A stretch of 64,000 bases of DNA from Streptomyces cinnabarinus (GCF_027270315.1 NZ_CP114413.1:7626001-7690000); one strand, 5' to 3'. Shown: positions 44,056 to 53,617, counted from the stretch's first letter. Notes: a model not told the origin generated them from the letters alone. Numbers and translations: made by a program.

Positions 44056-44841
44056 CTACGGCTGCCCCGAGCCGAGCAGCAGCGCCGGGAGACCGGCGAA
44101 CGAGTCGATCACATGGTCGGGGCTGCCGCTCGCCTCGCGCAGCGTCTCCGGCAGGAACTTGCCGGTCCTGACCAGCACCCCGGTGATCCCGGCCCGCTGC
44201 GCCGCCAGTACGTCCGACTCCACGTCGTCCCCGACCATCACCGCCCGGTCCGCGGTCACCCCCAGCCGGGCCAGCGCCGCCTCGAAGAAGGCCGGCGAGG
44301 GCTTCCCCGTCACCTCCGCCTCGGTCCGCGCCGCCCGCTCAAGGCCCACCAGGAAGGCCCCGGAGTCCAGTTGCAGCCCCTGGTCGGTGCGCCAGTACAG
44401 GTTCCGGTGCATCGCGATCAGCCGCGCCCCGCGCTGGAGGTGCCCGAAGGCCCGGTTCAGCTCCGCGTACCCGAACTCCTCTCCGGCGCCCCCGACGATG
44501 ACGACATCGGGCGCCTCCTCGACGAGCGTCACCCCCTCCAGGTCCTCCGCGACGTCCCCGCTGTTCAGCAGCGCGCACCGCGCCCCCGGGAAGTGCTCGG
44601 CGAGATGTGCCGCCGTCACCGAGGGCGCCGTCAGGATGTCCTCGGCCGTCACCGGGAACCCCGCATCCGCCAGCGCCCCGGCGATGGACGCTCGCGTCCG
44701 CGAGGTCGTGTTGGTGACGAGCGCGATCCCCAGCCCGGCCCCGCGGATCTCCCGCAGGGCCTCGACCGCGCCGGGGAGCGGCTGCCAGGAGACGGTGAGG
44801 ACACCGTCGATGTCGATGAGCACGGCACGCACGGATTCCAT
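44056..44841 (-). CDS. HAD-IIA family hydrolase
   Basis: 261-aa haloacid-dehalogenase-type phosphatase. Motif I VLIDIDGVL at the N-terminus, motif II VTNTTSRTR, motif III lysine in TGKPSP and motif IV VMVGDDVESDV. The large cap insertion fits class IIA, close to LHPP-like phosphatases. ATG 44841 chosen at the conserved N-terminus. Substrate unknown. Confidence 0.92.
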   Translation of the reverse strand: MESVRAVLIDIDGVLTVSWQPLPGAVEALREIRGAGLGIALVTNTTSRTRASIAGALADAGFPVTAEDILTAPSVTAAHLAEHFPGARCALLNSGDVAEDLEGVTLVEEAPDVVIVGGAGEEFGYAELNRAFGHLQRGARLIAMHRNLYWRTDQGLQLDSGAFLVGLERAARTEAEVTGKPSPAFFEAALARLGVTADRAVMVGDDVESDVLAAQRAGITGVLVRTGKFLPETLREASGSPDHVIDSFAGLPALLLGSGQP

Positions 44842-44876
44842 GCCCGGACGATAGCGACCAGAATGCTCCGGGAGTC

Positions 44877-46277
44877 TCAGGGCGCGATACCGACCCCCGC
44901 GACACGGCTCCACTCCCGCTCCTGCGCGGCCGACATCGCGGGCCACCGCAGCCCGCCCGGCCGGGGCTCGACCCGCGAGGCGTAGGAGCCGGGCCGGAAG
45001 TCCGGGTCGTAGAAGCAGCCCTCGGCGCACTTGGCCGCCACCGACCGCGCCGTCGGCCGTACGTCCGTACGCACCCACCGGTCCAGCGCGGCGATCGAGT
45101 TGGCGTACTCGGCGCCGCTCAGCTCACTGTGCTCGGACTCCCGGGTGAACGTCTGCACCAGGTTCCGCTCCCGGCCCGCCCCTTCGAGCGTGGCCCGGTA
45201 GGCGGACTCGTGCTCGATGAACGCCGTCGGGTCGTCGATCGCGTGCAGGGTGAGCACCGGGACGCGGACCTCACCGGTCAGATCACTGTCGTACGACAGG
45301 TCCCGCACGGCGGTGGGATCGGCGGCGAACCGCTCGACCCCGGCGTTCAGCGCCTCGTCGTCGTGCGAACCGGAGTACCGCACACCCTCGTTGGAGAACG
45401 GGTTCCGGTCGCCCAGGCGGTCGTGCACGATGTCGCGGAAGGTGAAGGTCGCGAACCGCAGATGCGACTCCAGGGTGCGCTCCGGGATGCCGGTGACCCC
45501 GAGGATGTCGTCGAGGTTGCGCTGCTGTACGGCCGTCCGGTCCTGCGGGGCCGAGGCGTAGCCCGTGCACTCCTGGAGGCGGGCGCGCAGCCCGGCGGAG
45601 GTCATCGTGGAACCGGCGCGCAGCCCCTGCCACAGCGGGTACTGGACCTCGCTCGGCCGGGGGTGGTTCTGGCAGTAGTACTGGTAGACCACGCGCAGAT
45701 CGACCCGGTAGTCATAGCCCCGCGAGCCGCCGCCGAGGACGCCGTTGGTGAGCAGCGCGCCGTCGTAGTGGCCCCGGTAGGTCTCGACGACCTTCGCGGC
45801 GACGTTCCCGCCCCACGACTGCCCGTGCACGAACGTCCGCCGCGGATCGCCGAACTCCCCGACGAACAGCCGCCGCACGCTCTCGGTGTCCGCCGCCGCC
45901 ATCCGGGTGCCGTAGCCGCCCCGCCGGTACGACGAACCGGCCCAGGCGTACCCCTCGTCCACCATGACCGACCAGCGGCCCAGGTCGTCGAGGCTGCGCG
46001 CGGGGTCGGAGGCCGCGCCCAGATCGGGGCCGCCGTGGGCGTGGACGACCAGGGAGCCGTTCCAGTCGGCGGGGACGGCGATGGCGTAGTGGGCGCCGTT
46101 CGCGTCCTGCCCGGTGTAGCAGGTGGCCTTCTCGGCGATCGGTGCCGGACAGGCGGTGGCCGTGAGTCCTTCGGTGGCCGCGCCGGCCGGTGCGGCACCG
46201 GCCAGGGCACCCACGGTCAGGGTTGCCAGACAGGCGGCAAGGCCCCGTCTCAGGGCGCGTGTTGTGGTCCCGTTCAA
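44877..46277 (-). CDS. Secreted alpha/beta-hydrolase-like protein
   Basis: 466 aa. Sec signal peptide (RRGLAACLATLTVGALAGAAPAGAA, cleavage near residue 34), then an alpha/beta hydrolase domain: oxyanion HGGPDLG, nucleophile elbow HGQSWGGNVAA and acid/His region LTLHAIDDPTAFIEHE ... ESEHSEL. Several cysteines suit an extracellular protein. TTG 46277 is used because AGGAG sits 8 nt upstream and the signal peptide needs this start. Possibly a peptidase or esterase. Confidence 0.85.
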   Translation of the reverse strand: MNGTTTRALRRGLAACLATLTVGALAGAAPAGAATEGLTATACPAPIAEKATCYTGQDANGAHYAIAVPADWNGSLVVHAHGGPDLGAASDPARSLDDLGRWSVMVDEGYAWAGSSYRRGGYGTRMAAADTESVRRLFVGEFGDPRRTFVHGQSWGGNVAAKVVETYRGHYDGALLTNGVLGGGSRGYDYRVDLRVVYQYYCQNHPRPSEVQYPLWQGLRAGSTMTSAGLRARLQECTGYASAPQDRTAVQQRNLDDILGVTGIPERTLESHLRFATFTFRDIVHDRLGDRNPFSNEGVRYSGSHDDEALNAGVERFAADPTAVRDLSYDSDLTGEVRVPVLTLHAIDDPTAFIEHESAYRATLEGAGRERNLVQTFTRESEHSELSGAEYANSIAALDRWVRTDVRPTARSVAAKCAEGCFYDPDFRPGSYASRVEPRPGGLRWPAMSAAQEREWSRVAGVGIAP

Positions 46278-46425
46278 GGCGCTTCTCCTCGTCTTCTTCG
46301 ACGTCGCGGCGTGATGCTAGGCAGCGCCGGGGGAGGAGGAACACCGTCTGATCGTTTGTGTTCATAGAGTTCGCCGGGGGCGCCCGGGGGCATGGGCCCC
46401 GTCCGCCCGGCCGTAGGCTCGCCCC

Positions 46426-47172
46426 ATGTCCCCGCACGTCCTGATCCTCGGCGGCACCACCGAGGCCCGCGAACTGGCCGCCGCGCTCACCGCGCTCCCC
46501 GGGCTGCGCGTCACCACCTCGCTCGCGGGCCGGGTGTCACGGCCGGGCACCGTCACCGGCGAGGTGCGCATCGGGGGCTTCGGCGGTGCGGAGGGCCTCG
46601 CGCGGTGGCTGCGCGAGGAGCACGTGGACGCCCTCGTCGACGCCACCCATCCCTTCGCCGCCGCCATCACCGCGAACGCGGCCCGCGCCGCCGCGGCCAC
46701 CGGCGTCCCGGCGGTCGTGCTGCGCCGCCCCGGCTGGCGGCCCGGACCCGAGGACCGCTGGCATCCGGTGCCCTCCCTGGAGGCGGCCGCCGACCTGCTG
46801 CCGAGCCTCGGCCGCCGGGTCTTCCTGACCACCGGCCGACTGGGCCTCGCGGCCTTCGCCCACCTGACGGACCTGCACTTCGTCGTACGGTCGGTGGACC
46901 CCCCTGAGCCACCGCTGCCGCCCCGCACCGAAGTCCTGCTGGCCCGCGGCCCGTTCACCGTCGACGACGAGACCGCCCTCCTCTCCGCCCACTGCGTCGA
47001 CGTCCTGGTGACGAAGGACAGCGGCGGATCGGCGACCTCCGCGAAACTCACGGCGGCCCGGCACCTCGCGCTGCCGGTGGTGGTCGTACGACGCCCTCCG
47101 CTGCCCGAGGGAGTGACGGCGGTGCCGGACGTGCCCGCGGTCCTGGAGCGGCTCGGGCTCAGCCCTCGATGA
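46426..47172 (+). CDS. cobK: Cobalt-precorrin-6A reductase
   Basis: 248-aa CobK/CbiJ reductase of cobalamin corrin-ring synthesis. N-terminal LILGGTTEARELA, VDATHPFA in the middle and VTKDSGG near the end are the family signatures. ATG 46426. Its 3' end overlaps the convergent zinc-ribbon gene by 14 bp. cobF lies 2.6 kb away on the other strand, so cobalamin genes are nearby but not in one operon. Confidence 0.93.
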   Translation: MSPHVLILGGTTEARELAAALTALPGLRVTTSLAGRVSRPGTVTGEVRIGGFGGAEGLARWLREEHVDALVDATHPFAAAITANAARAAAATGVPAVVLRRPGWRPGPEDRWHPVPSLEAAADLLPSLGRRVFLTTGRLGLAAFAHLTDLHFVVRSVDPPEPPLPPRTEVLLARGPFTVDDETALLSAHCVDVLVTKDSGGSATSAKLTAARHLALPVVVVRRPPLPEGVTAVPDVPAVLERLGLSPR

Positions 47173-47566
47173 CCGAGGCGCGCATCCGGTCGATGGCGCG
47201 CAGCACCTCGGCACGGTTCTTGGCGCTCTTCACCCACGCGGGCAGCCTGCCGACACAGGTCATCTTCCGGCCGTGCTCGTACCAGGGGTCCCGCTCCCGC
47301 AGGTCGGCCGCGACGAACCGGCGGATCAGATCGAGGTGTTCGAGGCTGTACGCCCACAGCTCACCGTGCCGGGTCGCGCCCCGCAGCCACAGCGTCGGCC
47401 AGGTGCCCCGCGCGACGGGCCCGCACGCGCCGCAGGAACGGCAGATCACCCGGGCCCGTGCGAAGTGCGCGACCCGGTCGCAGCGAGGGCAGCGGACCAG
47501 CACCGAGTCGCGGAAGGCGTGGTCGGTGATGCCGGGGTCGTGGAAGCGGACGGGGGCGGGGGACAT
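47159..47566 (-). CDS. Small zinc-ribbon protein
   Basis: 135 aa. Four-cysteine zinc ribbon (RCPRCDRVAHF ... VICRSCGACG) in the first half, then an Arg/Trp-rich helical half (LWAYSLEHLDLIRRFVAADLRERD, then KNRAEVLRAIDRMR). Zinc or nucleic-acid binding is inferred from the ribbon. ATG 47566. No known function; similar proteins are common in Streptomyces. Confidence 0.83.
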   Translation of the reverse strand: MSPAPVRFHDPGITDHAFRDSVLVRCPRCDRVAHFARARVICRSCGACGPVARGTWPTLWLRGATRHGELWAYSLEHLDLIRRFVAADLRERDPWYEHGRKMTCVGRLPAWVKSAKNRAEVLRAIDRMRASVIEG

Positions 47567-47609
47567 GGGCCGATCATGACGGCGACCGGCGTCGCGCGGC
47601 AATCGGGTT

Positions 47610-49688
47610 TCAGCGGGCGCCCACGGCCTCCGTCTGCCCGAGACTGCTCGGCAGTCCGCTGCTGAGGTCCTCCTTCAGGAGGCGCTTGGCGATGGTGTCG
47701 ACGGCGGCGCGCAGGGCCGTGCCCGAGGGGCGGCCGATGTCCTGCTCGACCTGACTCATCAGCCAGGCGCCCCAGGCGTCGGTGATGACCTCGGCCTCGC
47801 GGGCGCCCGCCACGGTGTGCGAGAGCAGTGAGCCGTCGCGGGTCAGATAGCCCTCGTCCACCATCCGGTCGAAGACCGGCAGCAGCACCTCCGGCGGCAC
47901 ATGGCGACGGGCGGCGATCAGCCCGAGGCTCGCATGGCCGACCACCCGGTTCAACAGCTCCACCTGCATCACCGCCCAGGCACCGGCCACGTCGAGCCGG
48001 GTGTCGGACCCCTGCACCAGCCGACGCGCGGTGTCCAGGTCCGTACTGCCGATGATCTTCGCCACGGAGGCCTCCAGGACCGCCTGCGAGTCGGCGCCGC
48101 GCGGCTGCGCGAACCCCTCGCCCATGTCGGTGGAGCCCATCCGGGCGCTGTCGCGCAGCTGGACCTGCTTGAGGAAGAGCGAGACGACGAAGCCGATGGC
48201 CGCGACCGGCACCGTCCACAGGAACACCGTCTGGAGTGTGTCCGCGTAGGCGTCGACGATCGGCGCGGCCACCGCCGACGGCAGTTCGTGCAGGCCCTCG
48301 GGACTGGTCGCCGCCTGTGCCACGATCGCCGGATCGGCACCGGGCACCGCGGATGCCTCGGCGATGCCCTGGCGCAGGTTGGGGGCGAGGCTGTTGGTGT
48401 AGATCGTGCCGAAGACGGCCGTACCGAAGGAACTGCCCAGCGTGCGGAAGAAGGTGACGCCGGAGGTCGCGGTGCCGAGGTCGGCATAGTCGACGGTGTT
48501 CTGCACGGCGATCGTCAGCACTTGCATGCACAGGCCGATACCGGTGCCGAGCACGAACATGTACAGCGACTCCAGCCAGGCCCCGGTCTCCGGCCCCATC
48601 AGGGACATCAGATACAGGCCGACGCCCATCACCAGCGAGCCGACGATCGGGAACAGCCGGTACTTGCCGGTCTTGCTGACCACGTTGCCGCTGAACACCG
48701 ACGCGATGAGCAGGCCGATCACCATCGGCAGCGTCCGTACCCCGGAGACCGTGGCCGAGTCGCCGTCGACGTACTGGAGATAGCTCGGCAGATACGTCAT
48801 CGCGCCGAGCATGGCGAAGCCGACGATGAAGCTCAGGACCGAGCAGACGGTGAAGACCGGGTTGCGGAACAGCCGCATGGGCAGCATCGGCTCGGCCGCG
48901 CGGGTCTCCACCCAGCAGAACAGCCCGAGGGCGATCACCCCGCCGACGAACAGGCCGACGATGACGCCGGAGCCCCACGCGTACTCGTTGCCGCCCCAAC
49001 TCGTCGCCAGGATCAGCGCGCTGGCGCCGATCGCGACGAAGGCGATGCCGAGATAGTCGATGATCGGCCGTGAGGCCGCCTTGACGACGGGGATGGTGCG
49101 GGCGGCGGCGAAGACGACGACGATCGCGATCGGGACGTTGACGTAGAACGCCCAGCGCCAGGTCAGATGGTCGGTGAACAGCCCGCCCAGCAGCGGCCCG
49201 ATGACCGTGGCCACCCCGAACACCGCGCCGATCGCGCCCTGGTACTTGCCGCGTTCGCGCAGCGGGATCACATCGGCGATCAGCGCCATCGAGGTGACCA
49301 TCAGGCCGCCCGCGCCGATGCCCTGCATCGCCCGCCACAGGATCAGCAGGGTCATGTTCCCGGCGAGGCCGCACAGGAACGAGCCCGTGATGAACACGAT
49401 CGCCGAGACCTGGAAGACGACCTTGCGGCCGAACATGTCACCGAACTTGCCGACCAGGACGGTGGATACGGTCTCGGCGAGCAGGTAGGACGTCACCACC
49501 CACGACATGTGCTCGGCGCCGCCGAGGTCCGACACGATCGTCGGCAGCGCGGTACCGACGATCGTCTGGTCCAGGGCGGCCAGCAGCATACCGAGCATGA
49601 TCGTCACGAAGACGATGTTGCGGCGGCGTCTGTCGAGCAGGGGCGGATCGGCGGCGGGCGACCGTGCGGCTTCCTCGGCGACTGTCAC
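47610..49688 (-). CDS. DHA2 (EmrB/QacA) drug exporter with C-terminal soluble domain
   Basis: 692 aa. The first ~510 residues form a 14-helix MFS exporter: LDQTIVGTALPTIV (motif D1 of DHA2), GKFGDMFGRK (motif A) and motif C-like GAVFGVATVIGPLLGG. The last ~165 residues are soluble and helical (VLEASVAKIIGSTDLDTARRLV ... HVPPEVLLPVFDRMVDEGYLTRDGS), with a possible winged-helix look. GTG 49688. Exports drugs or metabolites by proton antiport; specificity unknown. Confidence 0.92.
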   Translation of the reverse strand: MTVAEEAARSPAADPPLLDRRRRNIVFVTIMLGMLLAALDQTIVGTALPTIVSDLGGAEHMSWVVTSYLLAETVSTVLVGKFGDMFGRKVVFQVSAIVFITGSFLCGLAGNMTLLILWRAMQGIGAGGLMVTSMALIADVIPLRERGKYQGAIGAVFGVATVIGPLLGGLFTDHLTWRWAFYVNVPIAIVVVFAAARTIPVVKAASRPIIDYLGIAFVAIGASALILATSWGGNEYAWGSGVIVGLFVGGVIALGLFCWVETRAAEPMLPMRLFRNPVFTVCSVLSFIVGFAMLGAMTYLPSYLQYVDGDSATVSGVRTLPMVIGLLIASVFSGNVVSKTGKYRLFPIVGSLVMGVGLYLMSLMGPETGAWLESLYMFVLGTGIGLCMQVLTIAVQNTVDYADLGTATSGVTFFRTLGSSFGTAVFGTIYTNSLAPNLRQGIAEASAVPGADPAIVAQAATSPEGLHELPSAVAAPIVDAYADTLQTVFLWTVPVAAIGFVVSLFLKQVQLRDSARMGSTDMGEGFAQPRGADSQAVLEASVAKIIGSTDLDTARRLVQGSDTRLDVAGAWAVMQVELLNRVVGHASLGLIAARRHVPPEVLLPVFDRMVDEGYLTRDGSLLSHTVAGAREAEVITDAWGAWLMSQVEQDIGRPSGTALRAAVDTIAKRLLKEDLSSGLPSSLGQTEAVGAR

Positions 49689-49747
49689 GAGGTCACGATC
49701 ACACCGGCGCTCCCGCCCCGCATGCCGGGGCGGACCGCGCGGGTGGC

Positions 49748-50533
49748 TCAGCCGTTGCCGTGCTCGTCCCGGGGGTTGCGGCGCAGCAGATACGTGTCCA
49801 TGATCCAGCCCTTGCGCTCCCGGGCCTCGGCGCGCAGCCGCTCGATCCGGGGCGCCGCCTCCGCGATCGGCCCGGAGGCGAGGATCTCGTCCGGGGTGCC
49901 TATGTAGGCGCCCCAGTAGATGTCGATGTCCTGGTCGGTGTACTGCCGGAAGGTCTGGTGGGCGTCGAGCATCACCACCACGTCGTCCACGCCCTCCGGG
50001 AACCCCTCCGCCAGCCGCCGCCCGGTGGTGATCTGCACGGGACGCGCGACCCGGTTGAGCCCCGTCCGGTGCCGGGCGACGAGCGCGGAGACACTGCTGA
50101 TCCCGGGGACGACGTCGTACTCGAAGACCACCCGGCCCCGCTCCAGCACCTCCTCCAGAATCCCGAGCGTGCTGTCGTAGAGGGCCGGATCGCCCCAGAC
50201 CAGGAAGGCGCCGGTCTGCTCCTCGCCCAGCTCCTCGGTGATCATCCGCTCGTAGATGTCCGCGCGGGCGCTGCGCCAGTCGCCGACCGCGGGGGAGTAG
50301 GCGGACCCGCCGGCCGAGCGGTCCCGCTCCGGGTCGCGCGCCTCGACCACGCGGTACGTCCCCTCAGGCACATGTGCGTCCAGCATGTCCCGGCGCAGCT
50401 GGGTGAGGTCCGACTTCACCTCGCCCTTGCCCAGGACGAAGAACACGTCCGTGTTGCGCAGCGCCCGGACCGCCTGGAGGGTCAGCTGGTCGGGGTCGCC
50501 CGCGCCGATACCGATGACATGAATCTTTCGCAC
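49748..50533 (-). CDS. cobF: Precorrin-6A synthase (deacetylating) CobF
   Basis: 261-aa SAM-dependent tetrapyrrole methylase that methylates C1 and removes the C2 acetyl group in aerobic cobalamin synthesis. Markers: VIGIGAGDPDQLTLQAVRAL, LVWGDPALYDSTLGIL and VVPGISSVSALVARH. GTG 50533 is chosen because the conserved strand starts there. The DUF309 gene upstream is in the same direction with a 46-bp gap. Confidence 0.94.
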   Translation of the reverse strand: MRKIHVIGIGAGDPDQLTLQAVRALRNTDVFFVLGKGEVKSDLTQLRRDMLDAHVPEGTYRVVEARDPERDRSAGGSAYSPAVGDWRSARADIYERMITEELGEEQTGAFLVWGDPALYDSTLGILEEVLERGRVVFEYDVVPGISSVSALVARHRTGLNRVARPVQITTGRRLAEGFPEGVDDVVVMLDAHQTFRQYTDQDIDIYWGAYIGTPDEILASGPIAEAAPRIERLRAEARERKGWIMDTYLLRRNPRDEHGNG

Positions 50534-50579
50534 GCCCCGAGTCTGCCGCACCCCACTGACAGCGCCGACACCGCCCGCG

Positions 50580-51080
50580 CTAAACCAGTCGCGGCGCGCA
50601 CTCCGCGGCGTCGATCACGACTGTGCCGCTCTCCACGGTCCGCGCCAGCTGCCGCGCCCAGTCGGTCACCGCCGCCAGATCCATCCCGTACGGCCGCTGC
50701 TGCCCGGACGCCGTGGCCCACTCCTCGACCGCACCCGCGCCACGCCGGAGCAACCGGGCGCCGCCGGTGACGTTGCCGCGAGCGGCGTGGGTGAGTCCCA
50801 CGGCGAGCTGGGCGAGCCCCCGCCACAGCCCACGCTCCTCCTCCGGCCCCGACTTCCAGGCGTCCTCGAAGACCTCGTGCGCGTGGAAGGGCCTGCCCGC
50901 GTCCAGCAGCTCCTGCGCCTCGGCGACGGACTCCTCAGGTGCGCGGACGATCCCCTCGGGCTGCCGGGCCACGCCCTGCGCGCCGTACGGCAGGGGCCGC
51001 CCGAGCCCGTCCCGGGGCCGCGCGTTGCGCGCCCGCCCCTCGGCGTCCCGGTCCCGTGCGTTCGACGATGTGCTGCCCAT
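50580..51080 (-). CDS. DUF309 family protein
   Basis: 166 aa. The DUF309 signature HAHEVFEDAWK plus LWRGLAQLAVGLTHAARGN is present at residues ~60-105; the first 40 residues are basic and disordered. The family is helical and of unknown function. ATG 51080. It begins about 100 bp from the second tRNA-Pro, transcribed divergently. Confidence 0.88.
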   Translation of the reverse strand: MGSTSSNARDRDAEGRARNARPRDGLGRPLPYGAQGVARQPEGIVRAPEESVAEAQELLDAGRPFHAHEVFEDAWKSGPEEERGLWRGLAQLAVGLTHAARGNVTGGARLLRRGAGAVEEWATASGQQRPYGMDLAAVTDWARQLARTVESGTVVIDAAECAPRLV

Positions 51081-51180
51081 ACGCCGATTGTGCCGCGCCC
51101 GGTGCCCCCTTCGGCGCCACCCCCGGTGTGGGGTAAAGTGCTGTTCGCGCGATCACACACCTCACCGTGTGTGAGCGCAC

Positions 51181-51254
<74 letters not shown>

Positions 51255-51261
51255 CGGTGCG

Positions 51262-51299
51262 AAGGGTCTTCACGGACGAGAGTCCGTGAGGGCCCTTTT
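51262..51299 (+). terminator. Terminator after tRNA-Pro (second copy)
   Basis: Hairpin with core CACGGAC-GAGA-GTCCGTG flanked by AAGGG/CCCTT pairs and a trailing T run. Confidence 0.8.
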
Positions 51300-51338
51300 C
51301 GTATGCTGTGAGTAAGGCGCTTCTGCGGGGTGACCACC

Positions 51339-52013
51339 ATGGCACTGTTCCGTGATCGGGGGCATGCGGGGAGGGAGCTGGCCCGGGAGCTGCGGGAACG
51401 GGGCGATCTGGCGGATCCCGTGGTCCTTGCGCTGCCCCGGGGCGGGGTGGCCGTGGCCCAGGAGGTCGCCCGGGCGCTGGACGCCCCGCTGGACGTCCTC
51501 GTCGCGCGGAAGATCGGGGCGCCCTTCCACGAGGAGTTCGGCGTCGGGGCGATCTGCGGTGACGACCCCCCGGTGTTCGACGAGTGGACCCTCGGGCGGC
51601 TCGGGCTCACCGAGGTCGCGCTGGAACCCGTCGTGGCCCGCGAACGCGCGGAACTGCGCCGCCGCGAGCAGCTCTACCGGAGCGGCCGACCCGCCCTCGA
51701 CCTGCGCGGACGTACTGTCGTCGTGGTCGACGACGGACTCGCCACCGGAGTGACCGCCCGCGCCGCGCTGCGCTGGATCCGTGGCCGTTCACCCGCGCGG
51801 GTGCTGCTGGTGGTGCCGGTCGGCTCGCCCGAGGGCGTGGCCCTGATGGGCCCGGAGGCCGACGAGGTGATCTGCCCGCACCGGCCGGTCGACTTCATGG
51901 CCGTCGGACTCTGGTACGACGACTTCGAGCAGCTCACGGACGCCGATGTGCTGGCCGCGCTGCACACGGGCGCCGAGGGCCGTTCGGCCGGTGATGGTAG
52001 AAGCGGACCATGA
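51339..52013 (+). CDS. Phosphoribosyltransferase-fold protein
   Basis: About 224 aa. PRTase fold with LARELRERGDLADPVVLALPRGGV, VLVARKIGAP and the PRPP-binding loop VVVVDDGLATGVTARAAL. Similar free-standing PRTases are widespread in Streptomyces and lack a known base substrate. ATG 51339 (GTG 51330 is three codons earlier). Stop overlaps the NUDIX ATG (ATGA), so both are coexpressed. Confidence 0.88.
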   Translation: MALFRDRGHAGRELARELRERGDLADPVVLALPRGGVAVAQEVARALDAPLDVLVARKIGAPFHEEFGVGAICGDDPPVFDEWTLGRLGLTEVALEPVVARERAELRRREQLYRSGRPALDLRGRTVVVVDDGLATGVTARAALRWIRGRSPARVLLVVPVGSPEGVALMGPEADEVICPHRPVDFMAVGLWYDDFEQLTDADVLAALHTGAEGRSAGDGRSGP

Positions 52014-52702
52014 GCCATTCCTCTCTTCCCGGTGTTCCTGGTGTTCCTGGAGTCGACACTCCCGACCGCCGCGGCCGTACCGGACTCGACCGGACCGGTC
52101 TCGATCTGACCGGCAACCCGCGCGTGAAGGTGCGGGACGTGCGACTGCTCGCCAGCCACTGGTACGTCGAGCGGACCACGACGTTCGACTTCCGGCACGC
52201 CGACGGCACCTGGAGCACCCAGGAGCGCGAGACCCACGACCGCGGCAACGGCGCCACGATGCTGCTGTACGACGCCGAACGCGGAACGGTGCTGCTCACC
52301 CGCCAGTTCCGCTTCCCGGTCTATGTCAACGGCCACCCCGACGGGATGCTCGTCGAGACCCCGGGCGGACTCCTCGACGACGAGGACGAGCACCCCGAGA
52401 TCGCCGTACGGCGCGAGGTGGTGGAGGAGACCGGCCACACCATCGGGGCGGTACGGCATGTGTTCGACGTCTATATGAGCCCCGGGTCGGTCACCGAGCG
52501 GGTGAGTTTTTACGCGGCCGAGTACGGGCCGTCCACCCGCACCCATGAGGGCGGTGGCCTGGACGAGGAGGGCGAGGACATCGAGATCCTCGAACTGCCC
52601 TTCCCGAGGGCCCTGGAGATGATCCGGACCGGGGAGATCGCCGACGCCAAGACGATCATGCTGCTCCAATGGGCGGCGCTGGAGGGGCCGTTCGCGCGCT
52701 GA
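52010..52702 (+). CDS. NUDIX hydrolase (GDP-mannose/ADP-ribose pyrophosphatase-like)
   Basis: 230 aa. Nudix box GLLDDEDEHPEIAVRREVVEETG is complete, preceded by LTRQFRFPVYVNG as in NudK/NudF. The first ~35 residues are low-complexity with short repeats (GVPGVPGV; TGLD-TGLD) and are not conserved. It hydrolyses nucleoside diphosphate sugars in the cytosol, exact substrate unknown. Coupled to the phosphoribosyltransferase gene. Confidence 0.92.
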   Translation: MSHSSLPGVPGVPGVDTPDRRGRTGLDRTGLDLTGNPRVKVRDVRLLASHWYVERTTTFDFRHADGTWSTQERETHDRGNGATMLLYDAERGTVLLTRQFRFPVYVNGHPDGMLVETPGGLLDDEDEHPEIAVRREVVEETGHTIGAVRHVFDVYMSPGSVTERVSFYAAEYGPSTRTHEGGGLDEEGEDIEILELPFPRALEMIRTGEIADAKTIMLLQWAALEGPFAR

Positions 52703-52756
52703 ACGGCTCCCGTTGAGACGCCTCCCGTCGAGAGCCCGTGCTGTGTCAGCGCTGTG

Positions 52757-53500
52757 TCAGTGCGCGCCGGCGAAACGGTCGATCACCGCGTCCACCCCGG
52801 CTGCCAGGCCGTCGGGCCCGCCCCGCTCGGCGAGGACCGGGGTGATCGCACGGAGCGTGGGCACCTCCTGGGGCGGCATGCGATGCAGACCGAGCCGGAA
52901 GGCGGGATCCGGTTCGTCGGGGTTGTCGACCATGGCTCGCAGTTCCACGGACACATAACCGAGCACCCATGCGGTGAAGGCATGGAAGACGACGGCGGTG
53001 CGCTCCTCGTCGAACCCCGCCCCCCGGAGCAGGGCGAGCACCCGCTCATGGTTTCTGAGGACGGCCAGCGGCCTCCGGGCCAGCGGAACCGCCATCATGC
53101 GCGTGGCGATGAGCGGCACCACCTCAGGGTGGGCGACGCAGACCTCGTACGTCATCAGGGCGATTCGGTGAAGGTCGGCCCGCCACTCGGGGCTCTCGGT
53201 TCCGGGGCTCTCGGCGGGTGCCGCCCGTCCGGTGGACGTCTCGGCGAGACGGTCCTCCAGCTCCAGGTACAGGGCCTCGACCAGCCCGTCGAGCAGCGCG
53301 TCCTTGCTGGCCGCATAGCGGTACAGGGCCATGGCCTCGACGCCGAGTGCGGAGCCCAGGCGGCGCATGCTCAACGCGGAGAGACCTTCACGGTCGACCA
53401 GTTCCAGGGCGGCGGCCAGCACCCGCTCCCTGCTGAGCCTGCCGTGCCGCCCCCGGTCGCTCGCGCGTCGAGCCGGGCCCGGTTCCGGGTCTTTCTTCAT
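52757..53500 (-). CDS. TetR-family regulator of the adjacent polysaccharide locus (proposed)
   Basis: 247 aa. HTH at residues ~20-70 (RERVLAAALELVDREGLSALSMRRLGSALG, then ALYRYAASKDALLDG), the tetracycline-repressor type with TetR_C-like second half (PDGLAAGVDAVIDRFAGA). ATG 53500 follows GAGGGAGAGG. It is transcribed away from the GH15 gene; the shared intergenic DNA contains a 19-bp palindrome that reappears, in partial form, in front of galE and of the flippase fusion. Regulation of this cluster is inference. Confidence 0.88.
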   Translation of the reverse strand: MKKDPEPGPARRASDRGRHGRLSRERVLAAALELVDREGLSALSMRRLGSALGVEAMALYRYAASKDALLDGLVEALYLELEDRLAETSTGRAAPAESPGTESPEWRADLHRIALMTYEVCVAHPEVVPLIATRMMAVPLARRPLAVLRNHERVLALLRGAGFDEERTAVVFHAFTAWVLGYVSVELRAMVDNPDEPDPAFRLGLHRMPPQEVPTLRAITPVLAERGGPDGLAAGVDAVIDRFAGAH

Positions 53501-53550
53501 GCGCCCTCTCCCTCTTGGCTCGACCTCACGACTGATGGGTGACACCGAAG

Positions 53551-53569
53551 TGTACGGCGTAAACGTACA
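53551..53569. promoter_or_regulatory. Operator A (TetR/GH15 divergent promoter)
   Basis: Palindrome TGTACG-7 nt-CGTACA. Read on the minus strand, 53564 to 53551 gives GTTTACGCCGTACA, the motif shared with 56531 and 63807. On the plus side a TATATC -10-like box follows at 53573-53578. Confidence 0.65.
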
Positions 53570-53617
53570 TGCTATATCCTTGGAGTGCGGCAAGGTGCAT
53601 GTCGGCGTACGCCGATC

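Noticed and set aside
47159..47172. The 14-bp overlap of cobK and the zinc-ribbon gene as an annotation error
   Set aside because: Both C-termini look natural for their families; short convergent overlaps are common in this genome (also GH15/galE).
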